Below are positions 1-6,942 of a stretch of DNA of 18,886 nt, piece by piece (within the stretch, counting starts at the first letter, position 1; the number at the start of each line of letters is the position of its first letter). The translations under genes were made by a program, and so were the position numbers. Below the pieces are notes generated by a model, which worked only from the letters and a program-made list of their open reading frames with translations, had not been told where the DNA came from and did not search any database. The stretch comes from F1-120-MAGs238 sp964484185 (GTDB taxonomy: Bacteria > Planctomycetota > Phycisphaerae > Phycisphaerales > UBA1924). The stretch is taken from contig CAZAEQ010000060.1 of NCBI GenBank assembly GCA_964484185.1, positions 1 to 18,886 of the forward strand, written 5' to 3'.

Positions 1-385
1 TGACCGCAGCTTCAAGAAGAACTGTTGGGGTATCCGCGTTGAACTCAAGCATCTTGGGCGGATTTCTACCGTCGTACGCAAGGTCAAACCGTCCGTAGAG
101 CGACGGTTCTTTCCGCTTCCAGCTTTCTGCAACAAGCTGATGTGCGCTGGCGGGAATCCCCAGCCGCTCCAACTGCCCCTTCGACACCATGTGCTCAGCC
201 GCGGCGCTGCACATCTTGATGAGTTCAGCGGTTGCAGTCTCGAGCGATTCCACATCGAAATCGTTCAGCTCATAGAACACAGATTCGTTCCACATCTGAA
301 CGCCCTGAGACTCATGAAAGAGATAGCCCTGAGACTCGATAGTCTTTTGCCAATTCTCGCGGGGTTGGATTTTGATTCGATTCAT
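1..385 (-). CDS. Glutathionylspermidine synthase-family ATP-grasp ligase (YgiC/YjfC type), N-terminal part
   Basis: This reading frame starts at ATG 383-385 on the minus strand and runs off the left edge, so about 128 residues are visible. They begin MNRIKIQPRENWQKTIESQG and contain LERLGIPASAHQLVAESW, EPSLYGRFDLAYDG and PKMLEFNADTPTVLLEA, which I recognise as the typical N-terminal half of bacterial glutathionylspermidine synthase-family proteins. Family members have an ATP-grasp fold and form an amide bond between a carboxylate and an amine. The ATP-binding core lies outside the window, so catalytic competence cannot be judged. True glutathionylspermidine synthases also carry an amidase domain; YgiC/YjfC-like proteins do not, and their substrate is not settled. 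The stop of the upstream lipoprotein gene is only 4 bp before the start, so the two are almost certainly co-transcribed and may be translationally coupled. No clear ribosome binding site is seen. Confidence 0.88.
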   Translation of the reverse strand, partial: MNRIKIQPRENWQKTIESQGYLFHESQGVQMWNESVFYELNDFDVESLETATAELIKMCSAAAEHMVSKGQLERLGIPASAHQLVAESWKRKEPSLYGRFDLAYDGRNPPKMLEFNADTPTVLLEAAV

Positions 386-389
386 TTGA

Positions 390-644
390 TTACGCGCCGA
401 CGCTGCCCGAGCCATGCGAGCCAAAGCCGCCGCGTGCGGTCGGTGTAGAGGTCGTCCCCGTACTGCCGGTGCCATGCCCGCCATAGCCACCGTGATAGCC
501 GCTGCCGCCAGCGTACCCGCCGCCACTTTGATCATCGTCATCTGAGGGAAGGGCGGAAGCACATGAATACATGCCGCAGCCAACAACACCTATTAACGCG
601 GCAGATACCAGGGCAAGCCGCACGTTTTCGCTACTCCGGCGCAT
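390..644 (-). CDS. Small glycine-rich lipoprotein with C-terminal RGGFG tail (YgiB/DUF1190-like)
   Basis: An 84-residue protein. The start MRRSSENVRL is preferred over an upstream methionine 31 codons earlier because it gives a proper export signal: basic N-terminus, hydrophobic stretch at residues 9-22 and a lipobox VVGC with the acylated cysteine at 23. An acidic DDDD run (35-38) follows, then a Gly/Tyr/His-rich segment and the tail TARGGFGSHGSGSVGA. From memory, the much longer enterobacterial YgiB protein, encoded beside the ATP-grasp gene ygiC, also carries an RGGFG motif near its C-terminus. Here too the gene is directly upstream (4 bp) of a YgiC-like ligase. The shared motif and partner suggest a minimal member of this group. 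The function is unknown; being a protein substrate of the ligase is an inference. A GAGAG stretch about 10 bases before the ATG may be the ribosome binding site. Confidence 0.72.
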   Translation of the reverse strand: MRRSSENVRLALVSAALIGVVGCGMYSCASALPSDDDDQSGGGYAGGSGYHGGYGGHGTGSTGTTSTPTARGGFGSHGSGSVGA

Positions 645-759
645 GGCGCCAGACTCTCTTTCTCCGTGTGATGTCACGGTTGTGCTCTTTATTCGTGAAT
701 CGCACTTTTGAGTTTCAAGTCGGGGAATGCATACCAAACCGACTGTTCGCCTTCACATT

Positions 760-2328
760 TCAGTCTTTCGCACTCGACGCCTTGATTGGCAGCATGACTT
801 CAAACTGTGCCCCAGCGCGATGAGGCAGATTTCTAGCAAGAATCAGACCATCGTGCTCGCGAACTATCCCATCGGCGACCGCAAGACCAAGGCCCGTGCC
901 GCGTGAATCGAGGCGAGATGACACAAACGGTTCGAACAGGCGGGCGAGAATCTCTGGTTCGATGCCAGGACCATTGTCTGTAATAGTAATCGAAAGCCAG
1001 TCTTCGCTTTCGCGGATTGATCGCTCCGCTTTGACTTCTACGCGAATATCCTTGGCAGTTGGGCCCGTGCGTGCCGCATCGATCGCATTGCGAACGAGAT
1101 TCACCAGGACCTGAACAATTCGGTCAGAGTCGCATTCACACTCGATGGGGGATGCCGTGAGGTTCACAATCTCGCTGCCCTGGGCATCGCGGTCGAGTCG
1201 CACCAATGTCATTGCCTCGTTGATGAGCGTGTTGATTTCCGATGGCCGGTTCGCAGGCGGCCGGACGCGCGCAAAGTCCAGCAAACTTTCAGAAAGTCGC
1301 TCTAACCTGCGAACCACTCGCAGCATGAGCTGTGCCTCAGCCTGCTCAAGCGCTGGGGCTCCGCCCTCGCTGGCTTTCACAAGCTTCTCCGAAAGGCCTT
1401 TGATCACCGCGAGGGGCGTATTCAACTCGTGTGCAATACCAGCGGACATGATGCCCAAGCTCGCCAATCGATCTGCATCGGCCAGTCTTCGCCGCGTCAT
1501 TTCAAGTAAAAAATTCTTGCGCTTGAGGTCATCGGCCACGCGCTCAATTTCATCCAGTGCCTGCGTCAACGCCACTTCCTGCTGCCTGATCGCCATGATC
1601 GCCGCATTGCGCGACCGCATAATTTCGCCAAGCTCATCAGCGGGAATTTGATCTTCAGGCACCAACTCCTCTTCCGCACGACGCTCCTGGACCGCCTTGT
1701 CTGCCGCCAGGATTCGCCGGATCGGTGTGTACACATGCCGCGGCAAAATGCTTACCTCAAGCGCCAGCGCTACCAGCATGTACATGCCAATGAGTGCAGC
1801 GCCCGTTACCAGATAAAGCCGGATCAACTCGGCTCGCACATCCGGAATGGGCGCAGAGAGAAGGACAAAGAAGCCGGGTGATTCGACTGTCGACCTCTGA
1901 AACGTGGTCGCCGCACCGAAACCGCCAACAGTGAGCCGAGTGACAAGACCCTCATTATCCACTGCTCTCGCGGCGACATCGGCGGGTATCTGCAACTCCG
2001 GCGCATTGCCCGTTCGCACCATCGACGCATCGATTCCTGGCAACGAAGCAATAAATTGCCGCACATCGCTGCCGCGAAGGTCGCGTTTAGCAAACGGGGG
2101 CTGCTTCAACACCGATTCGAGTACGCCTGCGGACTTATCAGACTCGGCCGAGCCAACCACTCGGAGCACTGCGGGACGTAAGAAAACCAGCACAATTGCT
2201 GCAAGTGCCAGCGTGAACAAAGTGTGCAGTACCGCAAGCTTTTTGCGGATTCTCAAGCGGGCAAGGAAGCCCGTGCCGCCGAAATGGGCGACTTTTCGCA
2301 GGACGGTGTTGTGCGGCAATTGCGTCAT
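760..2328 (-). CDS. Membrane sensor histidine kinase
   Basis: 522 residues. The predicted order is: cytoplasmic N-terminus, membrane helix 1 (about 31-52), an extracytoplasmic region of about 110 residues with no recognised domain, membrane helix 2 (about 171-192), a HAMP-like linker and a coiled coil (about 200-285), a dimerisation/phosphoacceptor domain and an ATPase domain. The H box is LGIMSAGIAHELNTPLAVIK with phosphoacceptor His300. The N box is VLVNLVRNAIDA, the G1 box ITDNGPGIEPE, the F box LFEPF and the G2 box RGTGLGLAV. All essential residues appear intact, so it should be an active kinase. No response regulator is encoded in the window. About 115 bp separate it from the lipoprotein gene downstream on the same strand, so co-transcription is possible. 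Its start codon is 2 bp from the divergent rsmB-like start. Confidence 0.95.
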   Translation of the reverse strand: MTQLPHNTVLRKVAHFGGTGFLARLRIRKKLAVLHTLFTLALAAIVLVFLRPAVLRVVGSAESDKSAGVLESVLKQPPFAKRDLRGSDVRQFIASLPGIDASMVRTGNAPELQIPADVAARAVDNEGLVTRLTVGGFGAATTFQRSTVESPGFFVLLSAPIPDVRAELIRLYLVTGAALIGMYMLVALALEVSILPRHVYTPIRRILAADKAVQERRAEEELVPEDQIPADELGEIMRSRNAAIMAIRQQEVALTQALDEIERVADDLKRKNFLLEMTRRRLADADRLASLGIMSAGIAHELNTPLAVIKGLSEKLVKASEGGAPALEQAEAQLMLRVVRRLERLSESLLDFARVRPPANRPSEINTLINEAMTLVRLDRDAQGSEIVNLTASPIECECDSDRIVQVLVNLVRNAIDAARTGPTAKDIRVEVKAERSIRESEDWLSITITDNGPGIEPEILARLFEPFVSSRLDSRGTGLGLAVADGIVREHDGLILARNLPHRAGAQFEVMLPIKASSAKD

Positions 2329-2330
2329 GA

Positions 2331-3752
2331 GTGATATCCCGCGCTATCCTCGCAGGATTGATTGAATCTTCTGCACCAAATACCGACTTTGCAACTCCCT
2401 CCAAAGATGCTCGCTCAATTGTCGCTCAGCGGCTGGCCGAGCAGATCCGGCGGTTCCCGCACCTGGATTTGTCGCCGCTGAAGGTGGACACTTTGGACGA
2501 TCGCGATGCATCGTTTGCACATGCGATGTATGACATCGCGGTGCGGCGGTGGTTGACGATTGGCGGGCTGATCCAGCTTTGCCTCGACAAGCCGCTTGAG
2601 ATCATGGAGCCCAAGCTGCGTGCGGTGCTCATGCTTGGGACCGTGCAGTTGTACTTCCTCGATAAGGTCCCGACGCACTCGGCGGTTGATGAATCGGTGG
2701 AACTCGCCAAGCAGTGGATTAGGCCCGGGGCAGGGGCACTCACCAACGCAGTGCTTCGAAAAGTCGCATTACTGCGGCGGATGGATGAGACCGGCCACAC
2801 GCTCAAGCGCGATACTTGGAAGGCGCTCGACGATGAAATCCCGCTCGCCACAGGCGAGGCTCTTGTCCTCTCGCGTTCAGTGCTTCCCGAAACCGGGCCC
2901 GAACGTGTCGCTGCAGCGGTCGGTTTAACTCCGTGGTTTGTCAAACGACTCGCGGAGTTTCATGGCGGCAAAGCTGCGGCCATCGCCATTGCTCATCACA
3001 CACTTGCATCGCCCCCCACCACTCTGAACGCGAAATACGCGAGAAGCCCGCTTTCGCAGGAGACCCTGCTCGATTTGACACCGGTTCCAAACCGCGAAGG
3101 CCTGTTCTTTTACGAGGGACAACATCGAGACCTGGCGAAACTGCTGGCCGCACGGCGCGATATCTGGGTGCAGGATGTCTCATCCACGGATGCCATTGAA
3201 TCAATCCGCGATTTCCGGCCTGATGTCATCGCCGATGTGTGTGCGGGTCAAGGAACCAAATCGCGCCAATTGCGGGCGATGTTCCCCGATGCGATGCTGA
3301 TCGTGAGCGATACAGATCCAAATCGCATGCGGCAGCTGCGTGAGATATTTGGCACTGACCCGGGCGTGCGGATCGTCGAGTCCAAGAAGCTTATTGAGTT
3401 CGCCGGCAAGGTCGACCTTGTCCTGCTTGATGTTCCCTGCACAAACTCTGGCGTGTTGGCCCGACGGGCAGAGGCCGCCATGCGAGCATCGCAGGAGCAG
3501 CTCGATCGGCTTGTTGGTATTCAGAAGCAGATCGTTGCCGATTCTCTGCCGCTGCTCTCGCCATCTGGAGCGATTCTGTATTCGACATGCTCGATCGAAC
3601 GCGAGGAAAATCACGCGATTGTGGAGTGGGCGGCGAAGTGGCACGAATTCAAAATTGAGCGTCTGCGGCAGGTTTTACCGGCGGGATTGCCCGGTGAAGA
3701 GGCACGTTCGTATCGCGATGGGGCATTTTCGGCGGTCTTGCGGTGGTCGTGA
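2331..3752 (+). CDS. rsmB: RsmB/NOP-family 16S rRNA m5C methyltransferase with NusB domain
   Basis: 473 residues. The N-terminal part (about 26-150) matches the NusB-like RNA-binding domain, with LRAVLMLGTVQLYFLDKVP and AVDESVELAKQWIRPGAGAL. The C-terminal part is an S-adenosylmethionine-dependent methyltransferase: motif I is ADVCAGQGTKSRQL, motif IV LLDVPCTNSGVLARR (Cys370) and motif VI ILYSTCSIEREEN (Cys420). The family methylates cytosine C5 in 16S rRNA (C967 in E. coli); the TC cysteine is the nucleophile and the PC cysteine helps product release. Both cysteines are present. The start is GTG, chosen because the next methionine lies inside the NusB domain. It is slightly longer than E. 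coli RsmB (429). The exact target base is inferred from the family. In E. coli rsmB follows fmt; here it does not. Confidence 0.93.
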   Translation: MISRAILAGLIESSAPNTDFATPSKDARSIVAQRLAEQIRRFPHLDLSPLKVDTLDDRDASFAHAMYDIAVRRWLTIGGLIQLCLDKPLEIMEPKLRAVLMLGTVQLYFLDKVPTHSAVDESVELAKQWIRPGAGALTNAVLRKVALLRRMDETGHTLKRDTWKALDDEIPLATGEALVLSRSVLPETGPERVAAAVGLTPWFVKRLAEFHGGKAAAIAIAHHTLASPPTTLNAKYARSPLSQETLLDLTPVPNREGLFFYEGQHRDLAKLLAARRDIWVQDVSSTDAIESIRDFRPDVIADVCAGQGTKSRQLRAMFPDAMLIVSDTDPNRMRQLREIFGTDPGVRIVESKKLIEFAGKVDLVLLDVPCTNSGVLARRAEAAMRASQEQLDRLVGIQKQIVADSLPLLSPSGAILYSTCSIEREENHAIVEWAAKWHEFKIERLRQVLPAGLPGEEARSYRDGAFSAVLRWS

Positions 3753-3881
3753 TGGGACCCGATCACTGTCGAATTCCGCCGCGGACGATGCTGGCGGGGT
3801 ACACTCCCGCCGCCTGATGTGAAGACCTGACACCGATTTTATCCGCCGCCAGCGGCGTAATGGACCGAAGGATCGAACTCG

Positions 3882-4343
3882 ATGAATCTCCTGGACATCT
3901 TGCCCCCTGAATGTGTTCGTGCACCGCTGACCGCCACTGGTAAAAAGGGCGTGATTGATGAGTTGGTGGATGTGTTGGCCGCGGCGGGGAAGATCAGCGA
4001 TCCGGCAGGATTGAAAGATGCGGTTTGGACGCGGGAGCAGACCAGGACAACGGGCATCGGGCATGGACTTGCGATCCCGCACGGCAAGTCGCCGGCGATG
4101 AAAACTCTGGCAATGGCGATTGGCAAACCCGCCAAGCCGATGGACTTTGAAGCTATTGATGGCCAGCCGGTGCAGTTGATCGTGCTGCTGGCGAGCCCGC
4201 CAGACAAGATGAGTGATCACATCCAGGCGCTGGCGGGAGTGTCAAAGCTGATCTCGCAGAATGATTTCCGTTCGCAGGTGTACGCGGCGAATAGTGCGGC
4301 GGAGATTTACGAGTTGTTTAAGAGTTATTGCAAGCCGAGCTGA
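3882..4343 (+). CDS. PTS EIIA phosphocarrier, fructose/nitrogen-regulatory (PtsN-like) type
   Basis: 153 residues, a single EIIA domain of the normal size. The active-site segment GIGHGLAIPHGKS contains the expected phosphoacceptor His67, and a second conserved histidine is in DHIQALA (His113). No EIIB or EIIC domains are fused or adjacent, which favours a regulatory PtsN-like (EIIANtr) role over sugar transport; proof would need EI and HPr homologues elsewhere. An AAGGA motif about 11 bases before the ATG supports the start. It follows the rsmB-like gene after 129 bp. That gap holds two small GC-rich hairpins (GGCGGG 3793-3798 with CCCGCC 3806-3811, and GCCGC/GCGGC near 3845) without a U-tract, so neither is a convincing terminator. 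Confidence 0.9.
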   Translation: MNLLDILPPECVRAPLTATGKKGVIDELVDVLAAAGKISDPAGLKDAVWTREQTRTTGIGHGLAIPHGKSPAMKTLAMAIGKPAKPMDFEAIDGQPVQLIVLLASPPDKMSDHIQALAGVSKLISQNDFRSQVYAANSAAEIYELFKSYCKPS

Positions 4344-4368
4344 TGGATTTGGGCCAGGAGACTGACGA

Positions 4369-5361
4369 ATGGCCACGGTGCTCTTTCGCTCACAGTCCAC
4401 CGGGGAAGCCGTCAGCTTCCATGCGCTCGGTCGGGGGTTTCTAATTGTTCGCTACGGACTTATTTCCAATGTACACAGTTTTGAGTTACTGCTTCCACCC
4501 TGGACTTCAGTAACTGCGATTGAGTTTGGGCAAACAGCCGAAGAACTATTTGTGGGTATGGCAACGCTTGGAAACTTGGTTGCGCTCCTGCGACATGGTC
4601 AGGTTCAGATCTTCGAGTTGGTAGATGATCACTTTCGGCAAGTCGCTTCAGTTGCTCTTGGCGACGGCGAATGTCAATCGATCAGATTCGACAGTCCAAC
4701 CACGCTTGCATTGAGCTTTCAAACTGCGGACAAGCGTGGCGAAGACGCGGCAGTCGACATAGCGACAGGCGAGATCCGAAGGACCGGGTTGTTTGCAAAC
4801 GCCGTTCGATGTACACACCCATCAGGCAAGTGGATGATACGAGGGGGCATGAGGCTGGAAGTTACGCAACCTTCTCTCCTTCCCAAATGGACACCCTTGA
4901 CAATCCCCAGGTTGGATGGAAGCAGTGCATTCCGCAGCCAGTTGGGAATGCGACCACATTTCAATTCAGATGGATCGTATCTGATTGTCAGTTGTCCCGG
5001 CGGACTGCAGATATTTGAGTGGAACAAGGTGCTATCGGAGCCATCAAATGAACCGCTTTTTACAATCAGTTATCCTGCGGGAGAACAACACGATACCGAT
5101 CTGTTCATTATCTGCGCCAATGCGTGCGACCCCAACTTCGTAGTAGTGACATGTCAGAACGAAGTGCGCTTGCTTGACATTCAGAATAGGCGAATGAGCT
5201 TCTTATTGTCAGCACCCAGCAAGTCAGCTGTTGTCGCAAAACTATCCAATAATGAATCAGTGCTTGCTTTGGGTGTGCACGATCAGACTTCCGACTTTCT
5301 CGCATTTGAGTTGCAGGTCATTTCGAGTCCTGAACTTCTCAAACGCGACATTCAAGATTGA
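4369..5361 (+). CDS. Unidentified protein, possibly beta-propeller (WD40-like)
   Basis: 330 residues, not recognised. There is no signal peptide, membrane helix or catalytic motif. The sequence is a run of short hydrophobic strands separated by polar turns, with WD40-like fragments such as MRPHFNSDGSYLIVSCPGGLQIFEW (about 200-225) and VVVTCQNEVRLLDIQNRR (about 259-276). This suggests a cytoplasmic beta-propeller, possibly a scaffold, but the repeats are too degenerate to count. AGGAG about 8 bases before the ATG supports the start, which lies 25 bp after the EIIA stop, so the two may be co-transcribed. By eye it is less GC-rich than the flanking genes, which may indicate a different origin or fast evolution. 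Its end and that of the convergent downstream gene are 10 bp apart. Confidence 0.7.
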   Translation: MATVLFRSQSTGEAVSFHALGRGFLIVRYGLISNVHSFELLLPPWTSVTAIEFGQTAEELFVGMATLGNLVALLRHGQVQIFELVDDHFRQVASVALGDGECQSIRFDSPTTLALSFQTADKRGEDAAVDIATGEIRRTGLFANAVRCTHPSGKWMIRGGMRLEVTQPSLLPKWTPLTIPRLDGSSAFRSQLGMRPHFNSDGSYLIVSCPGGLQIFEWNKVLSEPSNEPLFTISYPAGEQHDTDLFIICANACDPNFVVVTCQNEVRLLDIQNRRMSFLLSAPSKSAVVAKLSNNESVLALGVHDQTSDFLAFELQVISSPELLKRDIQD

Positions 5362-5371
5362 GCGGAAGAAA

Positions 5372-6391
5372 TCAACCGCCTCGGGCGGATTCCAAGATTC
5401 GAGAAATAGTCGAAGTGGATTCGGCCTCACCAGTACGTGCGCTGAGAAGTGCTGTTTGTGCAAAGGTAAGCATCGATTCCATTGAGACGGTCGTCTCGAT
5501 CTTCGGATCAAGCGCTTCGAGCACCAACGACAGTTCAAATGGAATAGCTTCGACCTTGATATGAGTCTGTTCGCGAGAATTGTCAGTGTGAATCCAAGTG
5601 CAATCGATAGCATCCTGCGTGCAGGAGAGTCGCAGGGATCCCTGCGTGCCGATCATGGTGAGGTCGAACGAAGAGGCCTGCTGCTGATCACTGACAAGCA
5701 ACGTCGCGGAACGGCTGCCGCTGAATCGCAGTAGGCAATTGAATGAGCCGTGAAGCTCCGTGAGTTTTTCCTGCGGCAACAGATGCAGCGATGGGTTGCC
5801 TACTGAGTCAATAAATGATGCATCGACCGATTCAACTTCGGCGATGAATTCTGAAACCAGAGCGAATGCGAAGAGCAGTCGCGAGATCAGTGTGCCGCGC
5901 TGTGCCGGTCCGCCAGTTGACAGTTGCAGCGCACGCGCGGTTCCAAATTCCTTGAGCAAATCAGTCAACTGCGGCGGCGGTTTCCAGGCGAGACTGATGG
6001 GGACGATCAAGTCATCTGGTTCAAGCGGCTCATCGAGTGAATCCCAGCCGCACGAAAGCAGGTCGATCGCGCTTGAAGGCGCAGCTTCAAGACACGCGAC
6101 TCGCACGCCCCGGGCGCGAGCCTGGAGCAAGGCTCGAACATCCGCCCCACCGCTGTCAGACCCGAATTCACCTGGAGCAAGAAGGACGACCGCGTGACAA
6201 TCAGCAGAGATGAGGGCAGTCCGAAGATCATCGGCCGCAAGCACACCAAGTTCGGCGGCGACTGCGCCAGACTTGCCCCGATCCGGCGACCCCGCGGCGA
6301 CAATTTCCGCCCCTGCGGCCGCCGCTATCGCCCGCGCAAAGGGCTCTTGCCCTGGGTTGAGCCAGAAGAAAATGCGTGTGACTGGTCTCAT
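5372..6391 (-). CDS. Divergent Gfo/Idh/MocA-like protein, probably without the usual catalytic residues
   Basis: 339 residues. The overall pattern resembles the Gfo/Idh/MocA oxidoreductases. The N-terminal half alternates strands and helices like a nucleotide-binding fold, with ALISADCHAVVLLAPG where family members have the strand leading to an (I/V)ATP motif. The C-terminal half contains FDLTMIGTQGSLRLSCT, matching the GT(K/E)G strand of the second domain. The glycine-rich GxGxxG loop near the N-terminus is not present (RIFFWLNPGQEPFARAIA instead), and the EKP motif with its catalytic lysine is replaced by CLEAAPSS. It is therefore probably not a normal dehydrogenase. A TACACT box at 6403-6408 on the minus strand is only about 11 bases before the ATG, so the mRNA may be nearly leaderless. 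The promoter region is shared with divergent rnpB. Confidence 0.78.
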   Translation of the reverse strand: MRPVTRIFFWLNPGQEPFARAIAAAAGAEIVAAGSPDRGKSGAVAAELGVLAADDLRTALISADCHAVVLLAPGEFGSDSGGADVRALLQARARGVRVACLEAAPSSAIDLLSCGWDSLDEPLEPDDLIVPISLAWKPPPQLTDLLKEFGTARALQLSTGGPAQRGTLISRLLFAFALVSEFIAEVESVDASFIDSVGNPSLHLLPQEKLTELHGSFNCLLRFSGSRSATLLVSDQQQASSFDLTMIGTQGSLRLSCTQDAIDCTWIHTDNSREQTHIKVEAIPFELSLVLEALDPKIETTVSMESMLTFAQTALLSARTGEAESTSTISRILESARGG

Positions 6392-6464
6392 CGACGCTGG
6401 CAGTGTATCAGAACCACAGGAGAGCTACTGGAATGCGACAATCCCGCAACCGGCGACTCAGTGA

Positions 6465-6470
6465 TACAAT
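6465..6470 (+). promoter_or_regulatory. -10 box of the rnpB promoter
   Basis: TACAAT matches the sigma70 -10 consensus in five of six positions and ends 6 bases before the deduced 5' end of RNase P RNA. I see no good -35 box 16-19 bases upstream. Confidence 0.5.
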
Positions 6471-6476
6471 CCTTGC

Positions 6477-6896
6477 GGAAAGCGAGGCGGCCGCGCTACC
6501 GGCTTCGGCTGGTATGTGAGGAAAGTCCGAGCACGACAGGGTGCGGCGGCGGGTAACGCCCGCCCATCGCAACCGGTTCACGATGAGGGAAAGTGCCACA
6601 GAGAACATACCGCCGATGGCCGGGGCGAAAGCCTCGGATCAGGTAAGGGTGAAAAGGTGCGGTAAGAGCGCACCGCTTGCGTGGTAACACGCCTGGCATG
6701 GTAAACCCCGCCGCGTGCAAGGTCACATTGGCCATCGCAGGGCGCGACCGAAAGGAAGCGACCTGACGCCTGATCCGGGCGGAATGGTGGCGGGTAGACT
6801 GCAAAGAGCCTGATGGCGACATCAGGTGAAGAGAAATGGTCGCCCAGGAGAATGCGAAAGCAGACTCCGGACAGAACTCGGCTTACACGCTTTCTG
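6477..6896 (+). ncRNA. rnpB: RNase P RNA (bacterial type A)
   Basis: The catalytic RNA of ribonuclease P, which removes 5' leaders from pre-tRNAs. The universally conserved core is visible. The 5' side of P4 is GAGGAAAGTCCGAGC (6518-6532) and the 3' side is ACTCCGGACAGAACTCGGC (6864-6882). The ends are set by helix P1, GAAAGCG (6478-6484) pairing with CGCTTTC (6888-6894). P3 is a stem capped by TTCG (TACCGGC/GCTGGTA around 6497-6514). GGTAAACCCC near 6699-6709 matches the L15 loop that binds the tRNA CCA end. At about 420 nt it is slightly longer than the E. coli RNA (377). A -10 box sits directly upstream and a strong terminator follows. Confidence 0.96.
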
Positions 6897-6903
6897 AACC
6901 AAG

Positions 6904-6942
6904 CACAGGCCTTCGGGAATACCGGAGGCCTGTGGCCGTTTT
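6904..6942 (+). terminator. Rho-independent terminator of rnpB
   Basis: CACAGGCCTTCGG (6904-6916) pairs with CCGGAGGCCTGTG (6922-6934) in a 13-bp stem with one G-T wobble and a 5-nt loop, followed by GCCGTTTT. Its T-run overlaps the stop codon (6941-6943) of the convergent dockerin gene. Confidence 0.85.

Noticed and set aside
645..737. Longer start for the small lipoprotein gene (31 more residues).
   Set aside because: It would bury the signal peptide and lipobox inside the protein; the ATG at 644 gives a standard lipoprotein N-terminus.
1145..1651. 168-codon open frame on the plus strand inside the histidine kinase gene.
   Set aside because: It is antisense to intact kinase motifs, and its Ser/Arg-rich product looks like a frame shadow.
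3675..4220. 181-codon open frame on the minus strand across the rsmB-ptsN junction.
   Set aside because: It covers conserved motifs of both real genes on the other strand and has an Arg/His-rich, domain-free composition.
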